A DNA stretch of 64,000 nucleotides from Cuniculiplasma divulgatum (GTDB taxonomy: Archaea; Thermoplasmatota; Thermoplasmata; Thermoplasmatales; Thermoplasmataceae). The stretch lies in the NCBI GenBank assembly GCA_031200235.1, contig CP133595.1, positions 992,001 to 1,056,000 on the forward strand, read 5' to 3'. Positions 1-8,804 of this stretch are shown in pieces. Made by a program: the position numbers and the translations under genes. Within the stretch, counting starts at the first letter, position 1. The number at the start of each line of letters is the position of its first letter. The notes below the pieces were generated by a model. It was given only the letters and a program-made list of their open reading frames with translations. It made no database searches and had not been told where the DNA came from.

Positions 1-1361
1 GGCTTGGCTTCTTCACAGACGCTTACGACCTGTTCATAATAGGGGTGGTAACCAGCATATTTGTGCTATCTGGATGGAGCAAGTTCACGACACTGCAGTC
101 ATCACTGCTGGATTCCACAGCTCTGCTATCGGCAGTTATTGGTGCTATGATATTCGGAAGGCTGCTTGACAAGCTTGGCAGAAAAGCAGTATATGGTATT
201 GAACTCATAATACTTGTAATAGGTGCTCTTGGAAGCGCATTCCTGACGCCAACAAACGGGGTTAACATACTCATAATATGGAGGTTCATCCTGGGTATTG
301 GAATAGGCGGAGATTATGCAACAAGCTCAACCATAATGGCAGAATACTCCAATACTGCCCACAGGGGAAAGCTTGTGGGAATGGTGTTTTCAATGCAGTC
401 CCTTGGTCTACTTGCAGGGCCGCTTGTATCACTTGGCCTGATATATTCCGGCATGAGCCTTACACTTGTGTGGAAGCTTCTCCTGGCATTCGGTGCAATC
501 CCGGCGCTCATAGTGGTGTATTACAGGAGGAAAATGCCTGAAACACCCAGATACCTTCTCAGGGTCAGGGGAGATGCGCAGGGAGCCGCTAAGAACTGGC
601 AGAAATATACGGGAATAGCGGCTTCGGCAGATGCGGAAACTGAGACAGTAAAAGAATCATGGACGCAGATACTGAAGCAGAGGAAGTTTATCCTCACATT
701 GCTGGGGACAGCGGGAACATGGTTCCTCATGGACTGGGCACTCTATGGTAACTCCATCATGTCCAGCTCAATGCTTGGCGTACTTGTGCCTGCATCAGTG
801 ACAGGGCTTCATCACCTCATAAGGACAACGGAATATTCAGCAATGGTATTCGGCTTTGCAGCCCTGCCAGGATACTGGCTTGCAACGTTCACCATAGACA
901 GGATTGGAAGGAAGACCATACAGTCCATAGGATTTGCCGCAATGGCAGTTTCCTTCGGAATACTTGGCATATTCCACCAGCTGCTTTCAGCTTCATATAT
1001 TGTGGAGTTCCTGACAGTGTACGGCCTGAGTTACTTCTTCATAGAATTCGGGCCAAATGTGACAACCTTCATATATCCACCAGAAGTGTTCCCAACCAAG
1101 GTGAGGGGCTTCGGTGCAGGAGCTTCGGCTGCCGGAGGAAAGACAGGGGCTTTCATTGGAACCTTCCTGAATGCCATAATACTGGCATCATCAATAGGTG
1201 AATCTGGGCTCTTCCTGATACTGGCATTTCTCGCAGTGATAGGTCTGGTGTTCACACTGGTACTTCTGCCGGAACCCAAGATGCAGGACCTGGATCAGAT
1301 CTCAGGGGAGAATGCCCTTCTGGCAGGGACTCCTGTTAAGACTGGCATGAAGCAGCACTGA
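1..1361 (+). CDS. MFS transporter, phosphate/sugar-symporter type (5' end cut by window)
   Basis: Integral membrane transporter of the major facilitator superfamily. The open frame runs in from the window edge (codons from base 3), and the first visible residues GFFTDAYDLFIIG are the TM1 signature common in the phosphate:H+ symporter and sugar porter branch, so the GTG at 45 is internal and only a few N-terminal residues are missing. The DKLGRKAVYG loop 2-3 motif and a second one, DRIGRKTIQS, in the C-terminal half are the repeated MFS signatures. PETPRYLLR after TM6 is also typical of the branch. About twelve hydrophobic segments are present. Substrate cannot be told from sequence. A T-rich tract just downstream (about 1378-1400) may end transcription. 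Confidence 0.85.
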   Translation, partial: LGFFTDAYDLFIIGVVTSIFVLSGWSKFTTLQSSLLDSTALLSAVIGAMIFGRLLDKLGRKAVYGIELIILVIGALGSAFLTPTNGVNILIIWRFILGIGIGGDYATSSTIMAEYSNTAHRGKLVGMVFSMQSLGLLAGPLVSLGLIYSGMSLTLVWKLLLAFGAIPALIVVYYRRKMPETPRYLLRVRGDAQGAAKNWQKYTGIAASADAETETVKESWTQILKQRKFILTLLGTAGTWFLMDWALYGNSIMSSSMLGVLVPASVTGLHHLIRTTEYSAMVFGFAALPGYWLATFTIDRIGRKTIQSIGFAAMAVSFGILGIFHQLLSASYIVEFLTVYGLSYFFIEFGPNVTTFIYPPEVFPTKVRGFGAGASAAGGKTGAFIGTFLNAIILASSIGESGLFLILAFLAVIGLVFTLVLLPEPKMQDLDQISGENALLAGTPVKTGMKQH

Positions 1362-1502
1362 AATCATTTTCACCTGACAAAATTTTTTCCACTTTTATTC
1401 TCATTCCAAATTTTATGGGACATCAAAATTTTTCTGGGCCAAAATTATTTTACAACTGGGAAAAGAGAGCGTCAATGAACTGCTTCAAAAAGTTGATTAT
1501 TT

Positions 1503-1512
1503 AAAAAAAAAA
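1503..1512 (-). terminator. Poly-T tract after etfA
   Basis: On the minus strand a run of ten T residues lies about 30 bases past the etfA stop codon. Archaeal RNA polymerase terminates at such oligo-T tracts without needing a hairpin. Confidence 0.5.
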
Positions 1513-1540
1513 TCCATAAATAAAAGGTGATGTCCCGGCA

Positions 1541-2434
1541 TCACTGCTTCAGGGCTGAAACAAGCTTTGGCACTATCTGGAAAAGGTCTCCCACAATTCC
1601 GTAGTCTGCTTCCTCGAAAATTGGGGCGCTCTTATCCTTGTTCACTGCCACCACAACCCTGGAGGTCCTCATTCCTGCTATGTGCTGAATCTGCCCGGAG
1701 ATGCCAAGTGCAATGTAGAGCTTTGGCTTAACTTTCTTTCCAGAAAGCCCAACCTGCCTGTCTTCGCCGAGCCACTGATAGTCCAGGCACACGGGTCTCG
1801 AACCGGCAATCTCGCCATGCACAGCTTCAGCAAGCGGTTTTACCTTCTCGATGTTCTCCTTGCTTCCTATTCCCCTTCCCACGGATACGATAACCTGTGC
1901 TTTCTCTATGTTAACAGAACCTGCTTTCTTGTCTATCCTGTTGACTGTGGTAATCTTTGAGGCAGGGAGTTCTACTTTCACAAGCTCAGACTTGCCCTGA
2001 ACCCTGGCTGCTTCCGAAATACCGGCCATCACGGTCAGTACCCTGGCACCAGATTCCTCCTCAAGTAGAGTTTTTCCTCCGTAGAAGAATCGCTTTGTGA
2101 CAACCTTGCCGTCCTTGAAGGATATGTCATTGATCTCTGTCATTGCGGGCAGGTTGAGTGCCTCAGACATCATTCCCGCAACCTCTCTGCCCCTTACGGT
2201 TGATCCTGCAAGGAACAGATCGTATTTCCCCTCCGTGAATATCTTTGAGAGGGCATGGAATATTGCGTCAGATCCAGGATTGCCGGTAAGTTCGTACAGC
2301 TTTGTGGCGCCGTACTGGTCCATGCCTTCCATTAACGGGGAAAGTACTGCTGCGTCAGCGTCAGCTCTGCCCTTAAGTGCCGTCAGGATCTGGGTGATTA
2401 TTTCCTGGTTGTCAGAAAAAACAAGTGCCTTCAT
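1541..2434 (-). CDS. etfA: Electron transfer flavoprotein alpha subunit
   Basis: Alpha subunit of the ETF heterodimer, which carries FAD and accepts electrons from acyl-CoA dehydrogenases. The 297-residue length fits. The C-terminal FAD-binding domain is clear: VSVGRGIG, CLDYQWLGEDRQVGLSGKKVKPKLYIALGISG and the AVNKDKSAPIFEEADYGIVGD block. The N-terminal domain has the LAGSTVRGREVAGMM segment. Its ATG overlaps the etfB stop by four bases (ATGA), with GGAGG about 9 bases upstream, so the two are translated as a coupled pair. The divergent thiolase/acyl-CoA dehydrogenase genes next door supply the likely electron donors. Confidence 0.95.
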   Translation of the reverse strand: MKALVFSDNQEIITQILTALKGRADADAAVLSPLMEGMDQYGATKLYELTGNPGSDAIFHALSKIFTEGKYDLFLAGSTVRGREVAGMMSEALNLPAMTEINDISFKDGKVVTKRFFYGGKTLLEEESGARVLTVMAGISEAARVQGKSELVKVELPASKITTVNRIDKKAGSVNIEKAQVIVSVGRGIGSKENIEKVKPLAEAVHGEIAGSRPVCLDYQWLGEDRQVGLSGKKVKPKLYIALGISGQIQHIAGMRTSRVVVAVNKDKSAPIFEEADYGIVGDLFQIVPKLVSALKQ

Positions 2435-3192
2435 CTTATGGCCTCCTTTATTGCCTTTGAAACTTCAGCTACGCCCTTGTCAACATCCTCAAACACAATG
2501 CGCTTCCTGTCGCTCTTTGGTGCCCTGTTTGAAATAACAACCGACGTGAATTTTTCCTTTGGGGCTGCAGGCTGGGTGTTTATGGGTTTCCTGCCAGCGG
2601 CCATGATCTGCAGGACCGGGGGAAGACGGGGCTCATTTATTTCCTGAGCCACAGAAATTATGGCCGGTGTCTCGCCTCTGATCTCAAGGTTGTACTCCTC
2701 AAGTGCCGATGTGACCTTTGCAGTTTTCCCGTCCATTTCTATCTTGATTGCGTTGCCAAGAAGCGGCTCCCCTGTTATGGCCGATATCTTCCCGGGAAGA
2801 AGCCCAGTATAGGAATCTGCAGACTGGTTGCCCAGTATGACAAGATCATGAGGTATGGTTTTTATCTTTTCCGCCAGAACCTTTGCCGTGACTTCCGGGT
2901 GGTTGCCATCGTAGCCTGTTAGCAGAAAGCCCTCATCCACTCCCATTGCATATGATTCCTTCATGGCTGCCGAGGATTTGTCGGTTCCGAATATTATTGC
3001 CGAAACCTTCCCGCCATACTTTTCCTTTATTTTCACTGCAGCCTCGATGGCATTCTTGCTGAGGTTCTCAACCCTGAGAGGAAGGTTCTGGAGAATAGGT
3101 TCCCCTGTGCTGGGATCTGTTTTCATCTGGTCTATGTCCGGTATCTGTTTCACAAGCACAATGACATTATACGGCATTTTATCACGCTTCAT
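2431..3192 (-). CDS. etfB: Electron transfer flavoprotein beta subunit
   Basis: Beta subunit of ETF, 253 residues, first gene of the etfBA pair. Recognised by the VLVKQIPDIDQMKTDPSTGEPI start, NAIEAAVKIKEKYGG, the DLVILGNQSADSYTGLLPGKISAITG AMP-binding region and the RGETPAIISVAQEINEPRLP segment. The ATG at 3192 is preferred over the internal ATG five codons later because a TATA box on the minus strand (TGTATAAAGA, 3211-3220) would place transcription start at about 3190, giving a leaderless mRNA. Faces the thiolase gene across a 168-bp divergent promoter region. Confidence 0.95.
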   Translation of the reverse strand: MKRDKMPYNVIVLVKQIPDIDQMKTDPSTGEPILQNLPLRVENLSKNAIEAAVKIKEKYGGKVSAIIFGTDKSSAAMKESYAMGVDEGFLLTGYDGNHPEVTAKVLAEKIKTIPHDLVILGNQSADSYTGLLPGKISAITGEPLLGNAIKIEMDGKTAKVTSALEEYNLEIRGETPAIISVAQEINEPRLPPVLQIMAAGRKPINTQPAAPKEKFTSVVISNRAPKSDRKRIVFEDVDKGVAEVSKAIKEAIR

Positions 3193-3206
3193 TCCAATAG
3201 CCTTTG

Positions 3207-3221
3207 CATATCTTTATACAT
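3207..3221 (-). promoter_or_regulatory. etfBA promoter (TATA box)
   Basis: Minus-strand TGTATAAAGATATG centred about 25 bases before the etfB ATG, the usual archaeal TATA-to-start spacing for a leaderless transcript. Confidence 0.55.
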
Positions 3222-3319
3222 TTCGTCGGGAACTGGCACGCAATGGCATCCCACGGAAAACCATAAAAACAGGAAAAGTTATGCAATAAATGATTTACCG
3301 AGTCTGCTAAATAACCACA

Positions 3320-3332
3320 AAAACTTATTTAG
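3320..3332 (+). promoter_or_regulatory. Thiolase operon promoter (TATA box)
   Basis: An A-rich stretch followed by CTTATTTAG (BRE/TATA-like) lies about 33 bases upstream of the thiolase ATG, and no Shine-Dalgarno sequence is present before that ATG, consistent with a leaderless or very short leader. Confidence 0.5.
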
Positions 3333-3360
3333 ATCACATCGCACTTACAAACACAGTGAT

Positions 3361-4557
3361 ATGATGGATAAGGACAGAGAAGTATACCTGGTGCATTATA
3401 AAAGGACTGCCTTTTCAAGGTCAAGACCAAATGCCCCAGAGAAAGATGTATTCAACAGCATAAGGATGGATGAGGCCCTGGGCCAGCTCATCAAGAATTC
3501 TGTCTCCGAGACTGGAGTAAAGGCCGAGGAGATCAATGACGTCATAACAGGATGCGCCATACAGGCAGACGAGAACTGGCTGTACGGGGGACGCCATCCA
3601 GTATTCATGGCCGGCCTTCCCTTCAATGTACCGTCAATGTCACTTGACAGGGCATGTTCATCATCCCTCAATGCAATGAGCATAGGGGCAATGGAGATAA
3701 TGACCGGAAATTCTGATATTGTACTGGCAGGCGGCATGGAGCACATGACACATGTGCCGCTTTCCAATAATCCCCATGTGAAACCTAACATAAAGCTCAT
3801 TGTCAGGCCGGAGTATGCCAGATATGACATGACCACATCATATAACATGGGGCTGACTGCCGAGAAACTGGCAAAGGTGAAGAACATTGAGAGGGAAGAT
3901 ATGGACCGTTTCTCAATGGAAAGCCACAGGAAAGCGGCCAGGGCACTTGATGAAGGTTTCTTCAAGGACGAGATTCTTCCCATAGATGTGGAGAAGGATG
4001 ATGATTTTGTCACAATCGACAGGGATCAGAGCATCAGGCCGGACACCACCATGGAGGGACTCAGGGCACTTCAGCCCGCCTTTGTAAAGGATGGAAAGAT
4101 TACCGCTGGAAACTCATCGCCCCTCAATGCAGGTGCTTCACTGACCATGCTAATGTCGGGGAAAAAGGTTCGTGAGTACGGGCTGATGCCCCTGGCAAAA
4201 CTTAGCTCCTTTGCATGGGCAGCTGTTGATCCCACAATAATGGGACTTGGGCCTGTCCCGGCATCCCAGAAGCTTCTGAAGAATGCAGGACTCAGTGCCG
4301 AAGATATAGACATCTGGGAAATCAATGAGGCATTTGCCGTTGTGGTCCTCAATGCCATAAGGGAACTTGGCCTTGATGAGAAACGCGTGAACCTGAAGGG
4401 AGGTGCCATTGCCATAGGCCATCCACTGGGTGCGTCGGGTGCAAGGCTGGGCGGGACGGTTTCACGCCTGCTTAACACCGAGAAGAAGGAGAAAGCAGTG
4501 GCAACATTATGTGTGGGCGGAGGCCAGGGTTATTCAGTACTCTTTGAGAGGGTGTGA
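3361..4557 (+). CDS. Acetyl-CoA acetyltransferase (thiolase, FadA-like)
   Basis: Thiolase that cleaves 3-ketoacyl-CoA or condenses two acyl-CoAs. The 398-residue protein has the acylated cysteine in DRACSSS (C99), the EINEAFA block (about 317-323), the catalytic histidine in GHPLGASGAR (H354) and the second catalytic cysteine in CVGGGQG (C384). All family active-site residues are in place. It heads a tightly packed operon with two acyl-CoA dehydrogenases and sits opposite etfBA, pointing to beta-oxidation or a branched/short acyl-CoA degradation route rather than mevalonate synthesis. No enoyl-CoA hydratase or hydroxyacyl-CoA dehydrogenase is visible here. Confidence 0.93.
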   Translation: MMDKDREVYLVHYKRTAFSRSRPNAPEKDVFNSIRMDEALGQLIKNSVSETGVKAEEINDVITGCAIQADENWLYGGRHPVFMAGLPFNVPSMSLDRACSSSLNAMSIGAMEIMTGNSDIVLAGGMEHMTHVPLSNNPHVKPNIKLIVRPEYARYDMTTSYNMGLTAEKLAKVKNIEREDMDRFSMESHRKAARALDEGFFKDEILPIDVEKDDDFVTIDRDQSIRPDTTMEGLRALQPAFVKDGKITAGNSSPLNAGASLTMLMSGKKVREYGLMPLAKLSSFAWAAVDPTIMGLGPVPASQKLLKNAGLSAEDIDIWEINEAFAVVVLNAIRELGLDEKRVNLKGGAIAIGHPLGASGARLGGTVSRLLNTEKKEKAVATLCVGGGQGYSVLFERV

Positions 4558-5690
4558 ACATGGATTTTGAGTTTCCTGAGGATATAGTCAAGGCAAGAGA
4601 GAAAGCTGCTGAATTTGCAAGGAAGGAGATAAGCTCAAAGAAGGCTTTGATGTATGACCGGGAAGAGAAGTTCCCTGAAGAGCTGAAGAAGAAGGCTTTC
4701 CAATACGGCATAGTTGATTATACAAATCCATGGTCAATGCTGGTGACCATTGAAGAACTGTGCAGAGCTGACCCAGGAATGGGAATAGCTGCAACTGTGA
4801 GCCTTTTCGGCGCTGAGGTGATCATGCTCTTCGGCAATGACAGCCAGAAAACAAAATATCTGGGTGCAGTGCAGAATGGAGAGAAGATGATGGGCCTTGC
4901 CGTGACAGAGCCAGGTGGAGGCAGTGACGTAGCAGGCATCAAGACCACTGCCAGGAAGGAAGGCAACAAATACATAATCAACGGATCAAAGATGTTCATA
5001 ACAAACGGGACCATGGCGGACTTCTTTGTAATGCTGGTGCGTACCTCAGACCCCCAGGACGGAAAGAGGCACCATGGATTAAGCACACTCATAGTTCCCG
5101 GCAACCTTCCCGGTTTCTCCAGAACAAAGATCACCGGAAAACTGGGAGTCAGGGCTACAAACACGGCGGAACTTGTGCTGAACAACGTTGAGGTTCCCGC
5201 AGAAAACCTAATAGGCGAGGAAGGGAAAGGTTTCTACTACATCATGACATTTTTCAACATAAGCCGGGCATATGTGGCAGCTCAGGCTATCGGCATTGCC
5301 CAGGGAGCTCTTGACAGGGTGCTGGGGTATCTCTCTGAACTGCAGTCAAAGGGTGCTTCATCCAGCATCACCGAGGAAATCCAGATGACTGCCTCTGATA
5401 TGGCAACCCGCATTGAGGCTTCCAGGCTTCTGACATACAAGGCTGCCTCATATCTGTTCCAGTTCAGGCCAAACCCCACCATAACCAGCATGTCAAAGGC
5501 GTATGCAGCAGAAACTGCCGTATTCGCTACGGAAAAGGCGCTGGAAATCACGGGATATTCAGGCATCAACGGAGACCTTGAAAGATTCTTCAGGGATGCC
5601 AAGATCATGGAAATATGGGAAGGGACAAGCGAGATTGAGAAGCTCATTATCTGGAGGAATCTCATAAAGGAGACACAGGGAGGTAATTAA
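4554..5690 (+). CDS. Acyl-CoA dehydrogenase
   Basis: FAD-dependent dehydrogenase that forms the 2,3-enoyl-CoA and hands electrons to ETF. About 376-378 residues, with LAVTEPGGGSDVAGIKTTA, the FITNGTMADFFVMLVRT sheet domain, KLGVRATNTAELVLNNVEVPAENLIG and the C-terminal EIWEGTSEIEKLIIWR containing the catalytic glutamate (E356 from the GTG). Two starts are possible: GTG at 4554 overlapping the thiolase stop, or ATG at 4560 preceded by GAGAGG; the ATG is somewhat better. Translationally coupled to the thiolase. Confidence 0.94.
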   Translation: MNMDFEFPEDIVKAREKAAEFARKEISSKKALMYDREEKFPEELKKKAFQYGIVDYTNPWSMLVTIEELCRADPGMGIAATVSLFGAEVIMLFGNDSQKTKYLGAVQNGEKMMGLAVTEPGGGSDVAGIKTTARKEGNKYIINGSKMFITNGTMADFFVMLVRTSDPQDGKRHHGLSTLIVPGNLPGFSRTKITGKLGVRATNTAELVLNNVEVPAENLIGEEGKGFYYIMTFFNISRAYVAAQAIGIAQGALDRVLGYLSELQSKGASSSITEEIQMTASDMATRIEASRLLTYKAASYLFQFRPNPTITSMSKAYAAETAVFATEKALEITGYSGINGDLERFFRDAKIMEIWEGTSEIEKLIIWRNLIKETQGGN

Positions 5691-5691
5691 G

Positions 5692-6738
5692 ATGTCAATG
5701 GAAGAACAGGATATACTGAGATCTGCAGTGATTGAGTTTGCAGAGAAGAATATTGCCAATTCAGCAGTTGCCATTGAGAGGACAGGAATAACGGACGATC
5801 TTGCCATCTCTCTTGCGGCACAGGGATTTCTTGGGGCAGCCCTTCCTGCTGAAGTTGGAGGAGCAGGCATAGACAGACAGGGATATGCCGTGATATTGAA
5901 GGAACTGGCATCTTATTCCCCATCAGTATCCGCACTGGTACTCATAACAGGGTCCATTGCAGGCAGGTTACTGGAAGGGAAGGCAGACAGTCTGCTTGGA
6001 AAGATCGCCACGGGTGAGGAATCATTTGCCGTCTCCCTGTGGCCGGCCACAGACCGATGGGGAAACGCAGGGGAACTGAAGATATCCGGGAATAAGATAA
6101 GTGGGACAAGGAGATATGTCATTGGAAGACCAGGCGGCTGCCTTGTGGCTGTCACCGATGATGGAAAACTTGTGCTTGTGAAGAGCGGATTCAGTTTATG
6201 GGACGAGGAACATCACCTGTCATTCAGGGGGCTGAAGTATTCAGTGGCAAAGATCGATTCCGGCGATTATGAGGTCATTTCCAGCAATGGAGCTGAAAAC
6301 ATGGAGAAAATTCTCTCAGGAATGGACCTGGAAATCTCTGCAATGGCACTTGGCATTGCCAGGGGGGCACTGGCAAAGACCGTGGATTACACCAAAGTCA
6401 GGAAGACCTTTGAGAAGCCGCTGAAGGACTACAGCACAGTTGCCAACAACATATCGCGGCTCATGTCAGAGCTCAGGATGGCAGAGATAGCCCTGCAGGC
6501 CTCGGGAGAAATGAATGAGACCGAGATGCTCATGCTCAAGGTTCACGCCACAGATCTTGCGAAAAGGGCCACGAAATATTCCCTGCAGTACCATGGGGGA
6601 TATGGCTACATCGAGGATTTCGGAGTCGAGAAATTCTACCGCGATGCAGTGGGTCTCACAATTCTCCTGGAGAACCAGGCTGCGGACGGCATGAGGCTGT
6701 CAAAGGAAGTATTCGGGGAAAAATCAGGATATCTTTGA
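5692..6738 (+). CDS. Acyl-CoA dehydrogenase-like protein with altered active site
   Basis: A 348-residue acyl-CoA dehydrogenase homologue starting one base after the previous gene's stop. The C-terminal FAD-contacting part is well conserved (YSLQYHGGYGYIEDFGVEKFYRDA), and GLAGHGF-type N-terminal helices are present (LAAQGFLGAALPAEVGGAG). However, the middle TEPGGGSD motif is absent (it reads VSLWPATDRWGN), and the WEGTSEI segment with the catalytic Glu is replaced by ILLENQAADG, where the nearest Glu is one position off. It may be a non-catalytic or FAD-sharing partner of the upstream dehydrogenase, as in known heterotetrameric enzymes of this family; that is an inference. The 3' end overlaps the convergent membrane gene by 15 bases. 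Confidence 0.85.
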   Translation: MSMEEQDILRSAVIEFAEKNIANSAVAIERTGITDDLAISLAAQGFLGAALPAEVGGAGIDRQGYAVILKELASYSPSVSALVLITGSIAGRLLEGKADSLLGKIATGEESFAVSLWPATDRWGNAGELKISGNKISGTRRYVIGRPGGCLVAVTDDGKLVLVKSGFSLWDEEHHLSFRGLKYSVAKIDSGDYEVISSNGAENMEKILSGMDLEISAMALGIARGALAKTVDYTKVRKTFEKPLKDYSTVANNISRLMSELRMAEIALQASGEMNETEMLMLKVHATDLAKRATKYSLQYHGGYGYIEDFGVEKFYRDAVGLTILLENQAADGMRLSKEVFGEKSGYL

Positions 6739-7239
6739 AGCCTCTTCCCCGGCTTCCTGCGTGCTGATCTGCGGCTCAGGGGCCTGGATTTGGGCGGGTG
6801 CTGCGGTGGGGACATCCTGTGATTCCACTATGTAGTACCCATTGTTCAGTATGGCTCCGCCAATTATGCCGCCAACCACCGGGATTGCAATGTAATCAAC
6901 TGCAATTATCTTCACCAGGGGTATTGTTCCATTTGAAAGCAGGGAATAGAGGTACGGGAATGCATGTGCATTCAGGTAGGCATTTCCAAGGAACGAACTG
7001 ATGGCGGCCAAATCTGAGAATGGCATGAAGAGTGCCATGAGAATTATGCCTATGGACACAACCACACCAGAAATGAGTGCAGACATGAATCCTCTGGCTG
7101 ACCCCCGGGATGCCAGGCCGGCGGCAAAACCGGCAATAATCCAGCCGTACAGAGGGATCCAGCCAATCAGTATGAGAAGCAGGACTCCGGATATGATTCC
7201 TGTTGCTATGCTCCCATACATCAATCTTTCATTAGACAT
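6724..7239 (-). CDS. Four-TM membrane protein (DUF5518-like)
   Basis: A 171-residue hydrophobic protein with segments at about residues 9-27, 30-45, 50-72 and 108-133, the glycine-rich GWIIAGFAAGLASRGSARGFMSALISGVV core that resembles the archaeal DUF5518 family, and a Pro/Gln/Glu-rich cytoplasmic-looking tail (from about residue 142). Function unknown. Monocistronic, convergent with the acyl-CoA dehydrogenase operon. Confidence 0.65.
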   Translation of the reverse strand: MSNERLMYGSIATGIISGVLLLILIGWIPLYGWIIAGFAAGLASRGSARGFMSALISGVVVSIGIILMALFMPFSDLAAISSFLGNAYLNAHAFPYLYSLLSNGTIPLVKIIAVDYIAIPVVGGIIGGAILNNGYYIVESQDVPTAAPAQIQAPEPQISTQEAGEEASKIS

Positions 7240-7316
7240 TTACAGCGTGTTATCCTATGGTAAATATATAGATATGATCACGGAAAACATGAATCCAATT
7301 GAGATGAGAGAGTAAA

Positions 7317-7340
7317 GCCGCAGATTCAAGGGTCTGCGGC
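7317..7340 (-). terminator. Perfect 8-bp hairpin
   Basis: GCCGCAGA and TCTGCGGC form a perfect stem around an 8-base loop. It lies just past the end of the minus-strand 7363-7515/hydrolase unit and before the next minus-strand gene, so it could act in termination or 3'-end stability. There is no T-tract. Confidence 0.4.
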
Positions 7341-7362
7341 TGTTCCTGCATTTCGCATGATC

Positions 7363-7515
7363 TTACTTCTTCTCACGGGAATCCTGCTGTGATCTGAAAT
7401 TCTTTGTCTTTTCCGTTATTCGGCCTTCCCTGCTGTAATGCTCTGTCACCTGTACCCATGTCAGAAAACAGCCGTCCACAAGCATCTCATTATCCTTCTC
7501 TGCCACTTCACTCAC
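7363..7515 (-). CDS. Putative 50-residue protein, function unknown
   Basis: Small charged open frame (starts GTG AGT GAA GTG; a second GTG at 7506) overlapping the stop of the upstream hydrolase gene by eight bases. Its Trp/Tyr-containing centre (FLTWVQVTEHYSREGRITEK) reads like real coding sequence rather than noise, and the overlap suggests coupled translation. No family recognised. Confidence 0.4.
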   Translation of the reverse strand: MSEVAEKDNEMLVDGCFLTWVQVTEHYSREGRITEKTKNFRSQQDSREKK

Positions 7516-8329
7516 CCAGGTGACTGCCAAAGAATGCCAGCATCCTTTTCCACGCGTCGTCGGCAGCAGGTTTGTTGTAGCTCATTCCGGTGTGGTTGAA
7601 GAATGCGTGATATGTGCCCGGATAAATCTTCATCTCGAAGTCAAGCTTGTGCTTCACCACATTCTCCACCAGTGCTGGAAGTCCGTTGTTGATTGAACTG
7701 TCCTCTCCCGCATATATTCCCAGAACTGATCCTTTGATCCTGGAGAGATCGTCAATGTTTCTGGGATTTGCGCCATAGAATATAATGGAAGCGTCAAATT
7801 TCATCTGCGTGGAAAGCTGAAATGCGAGACCTCCCCCAAGGCAGAAGCCCACGACACCTGTCTTTGCTGGCCTGTAGTTCTTCAGGAAATGGTTCTGTGC
7901 ATCCTCAAGGTCAGATATCATCCTCTTCTCTGTTTTCTCCCTCTCAAACATGACCTTTGTGACTATTTTTCTGGTATGCTCAGGGAGCTTTTCAAGTATC
8001 TCCGAGACTGCCTTCTGGTCGCCTCTCTTTTCCGGGGGAAGAGCCCAGAAGGGCCTCATGGCATCCATTATGTTCTCCTCTGTGAACAGTGCCTTCTCGT
8101 CAGCCCTTGAATACAGGTGGGGAGCCATGGCCACGTATCCAATCTCACTGAGCTTACGGCAAACTGTCCTTATGAAGTCAGTTACTCCCCATATTTCCTG
8201 GATAACCAGGATTCCGCCTCTGGCATTACCTTCGGCTGGCATGCTGAGAAATGTGTCAATGCTGCTGCCATCCCTGGCCTTGATTCCAAGTTGTTCTTCC
8301 CTGATTTTGCTGCCTGTCATGAATATCAC
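7508..8329 (-). CDS. Dienelactone hydrolase family protein
   Basis: Alpha/beta hydrolase of 273 residues, cytosolic. The family's cysteine nucleophile sits in GFCLGGG (C163), the acid in YAGEDSS (D210) and the histidine in GTYHAFFNH (H241), with the QEIWG glutamate (E45) that activates the cysteine in dienelactone hydrolases. An extra helical insert at about residues 75-150 is also usual for archaeal and bacterial homologues. Substrate unknown: esters or lactones of hydroxy acids are typical. The start chosen is the first ATG; an ATG three codons on is also possible. Confidence 0.9.
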   Translation of the reverse strand: MIFMTGSKIREEQLGIKARDGSSIDTFLSMPAEGNARGGILVIQEIWGVTDFIRTVCRKLSEIGYVAMAPHLYSRADEKALFTEENIMDAMRPFWALPPEKRGDQKAVSEILEKLPEHTRKIVTKVMFEREKTEKRMISDLEDAQNHFLKNYRPAKTGVVGFCLGGGLAFQLSTQMKFDASIIFYGANPRNIDDLSRIKGSVLGIYAGEDSSINNGLPALVENVVKHKLDFEMKIYPGTYHAFFNHTGMSYNKPAADDAWKRMLAFFGSHLGE

Positions 8330-8463
8330 ATGATATTCCTGACTTAATAATTATAACTTCTGGGTATACAGTCAATATTTTTCCGGCTAAACATTAATTC
8401 CCTCTTCAGGATGGAAAATTCTTATTCAAGATAAGCATAGATTATGAACATTGGTGATGGTTC

Positions 8464-8607
8464 ATGAAGGAACTGACCAGAAAGGAAGTCAAGCAGATTC
8501 GGAAACTTATGAAGCACGGCAAGGATGTTCCGGAGATATGCAGCACTTTCAACATACCTCCGGAAGAATGGAGGGAGGTAGCCCTGAAGTACGAGTTATT
8601 TGACTGA
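8464..8607 (+). CDS. Small helix-turn-helix-like protein (47 aa)
   Basis: An ATG-initiated 47-residue frame: MKELTRKEVKQIRKLMKHG... followed by DVPEICSTFNIPPEEWREVALKYELFD. The order 'K-x-I-R-x-L-M-x-x-G-K-D-V-P-E-I-C-x-x-F-N-I' matches a minimal HTH of the kind used by resolvases and sigma region 4 (lead helix, turn at HGKDV, recognition helix). A stand-alone DNA-binding peptide is plausible but unproven. No strong Shine-Dalgarno sequence. Confidence 0.5.
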   Translation: MKELTRKEVKQIRKLMKHGKDVPEICSTFNIPPEEWREVALKYELFD

Positions 8608-8804
8608 ACAAAGAAAGATCTGCAGGATAAAAGGTACCACCGTGAAAACTACAAAGGGCATTACAGCGTATGCTGCATATGCTCACGTCATGAGGTCATA
8701 TGAACTGCTGCTCACATGCAGGCACGGAAAGGCAACCGCACCCTCTGGAATTCTTCTGGAAAACAATTTAACCAACCTGTTAATTCATAAGGGGTTTCAG
8801 CCTG

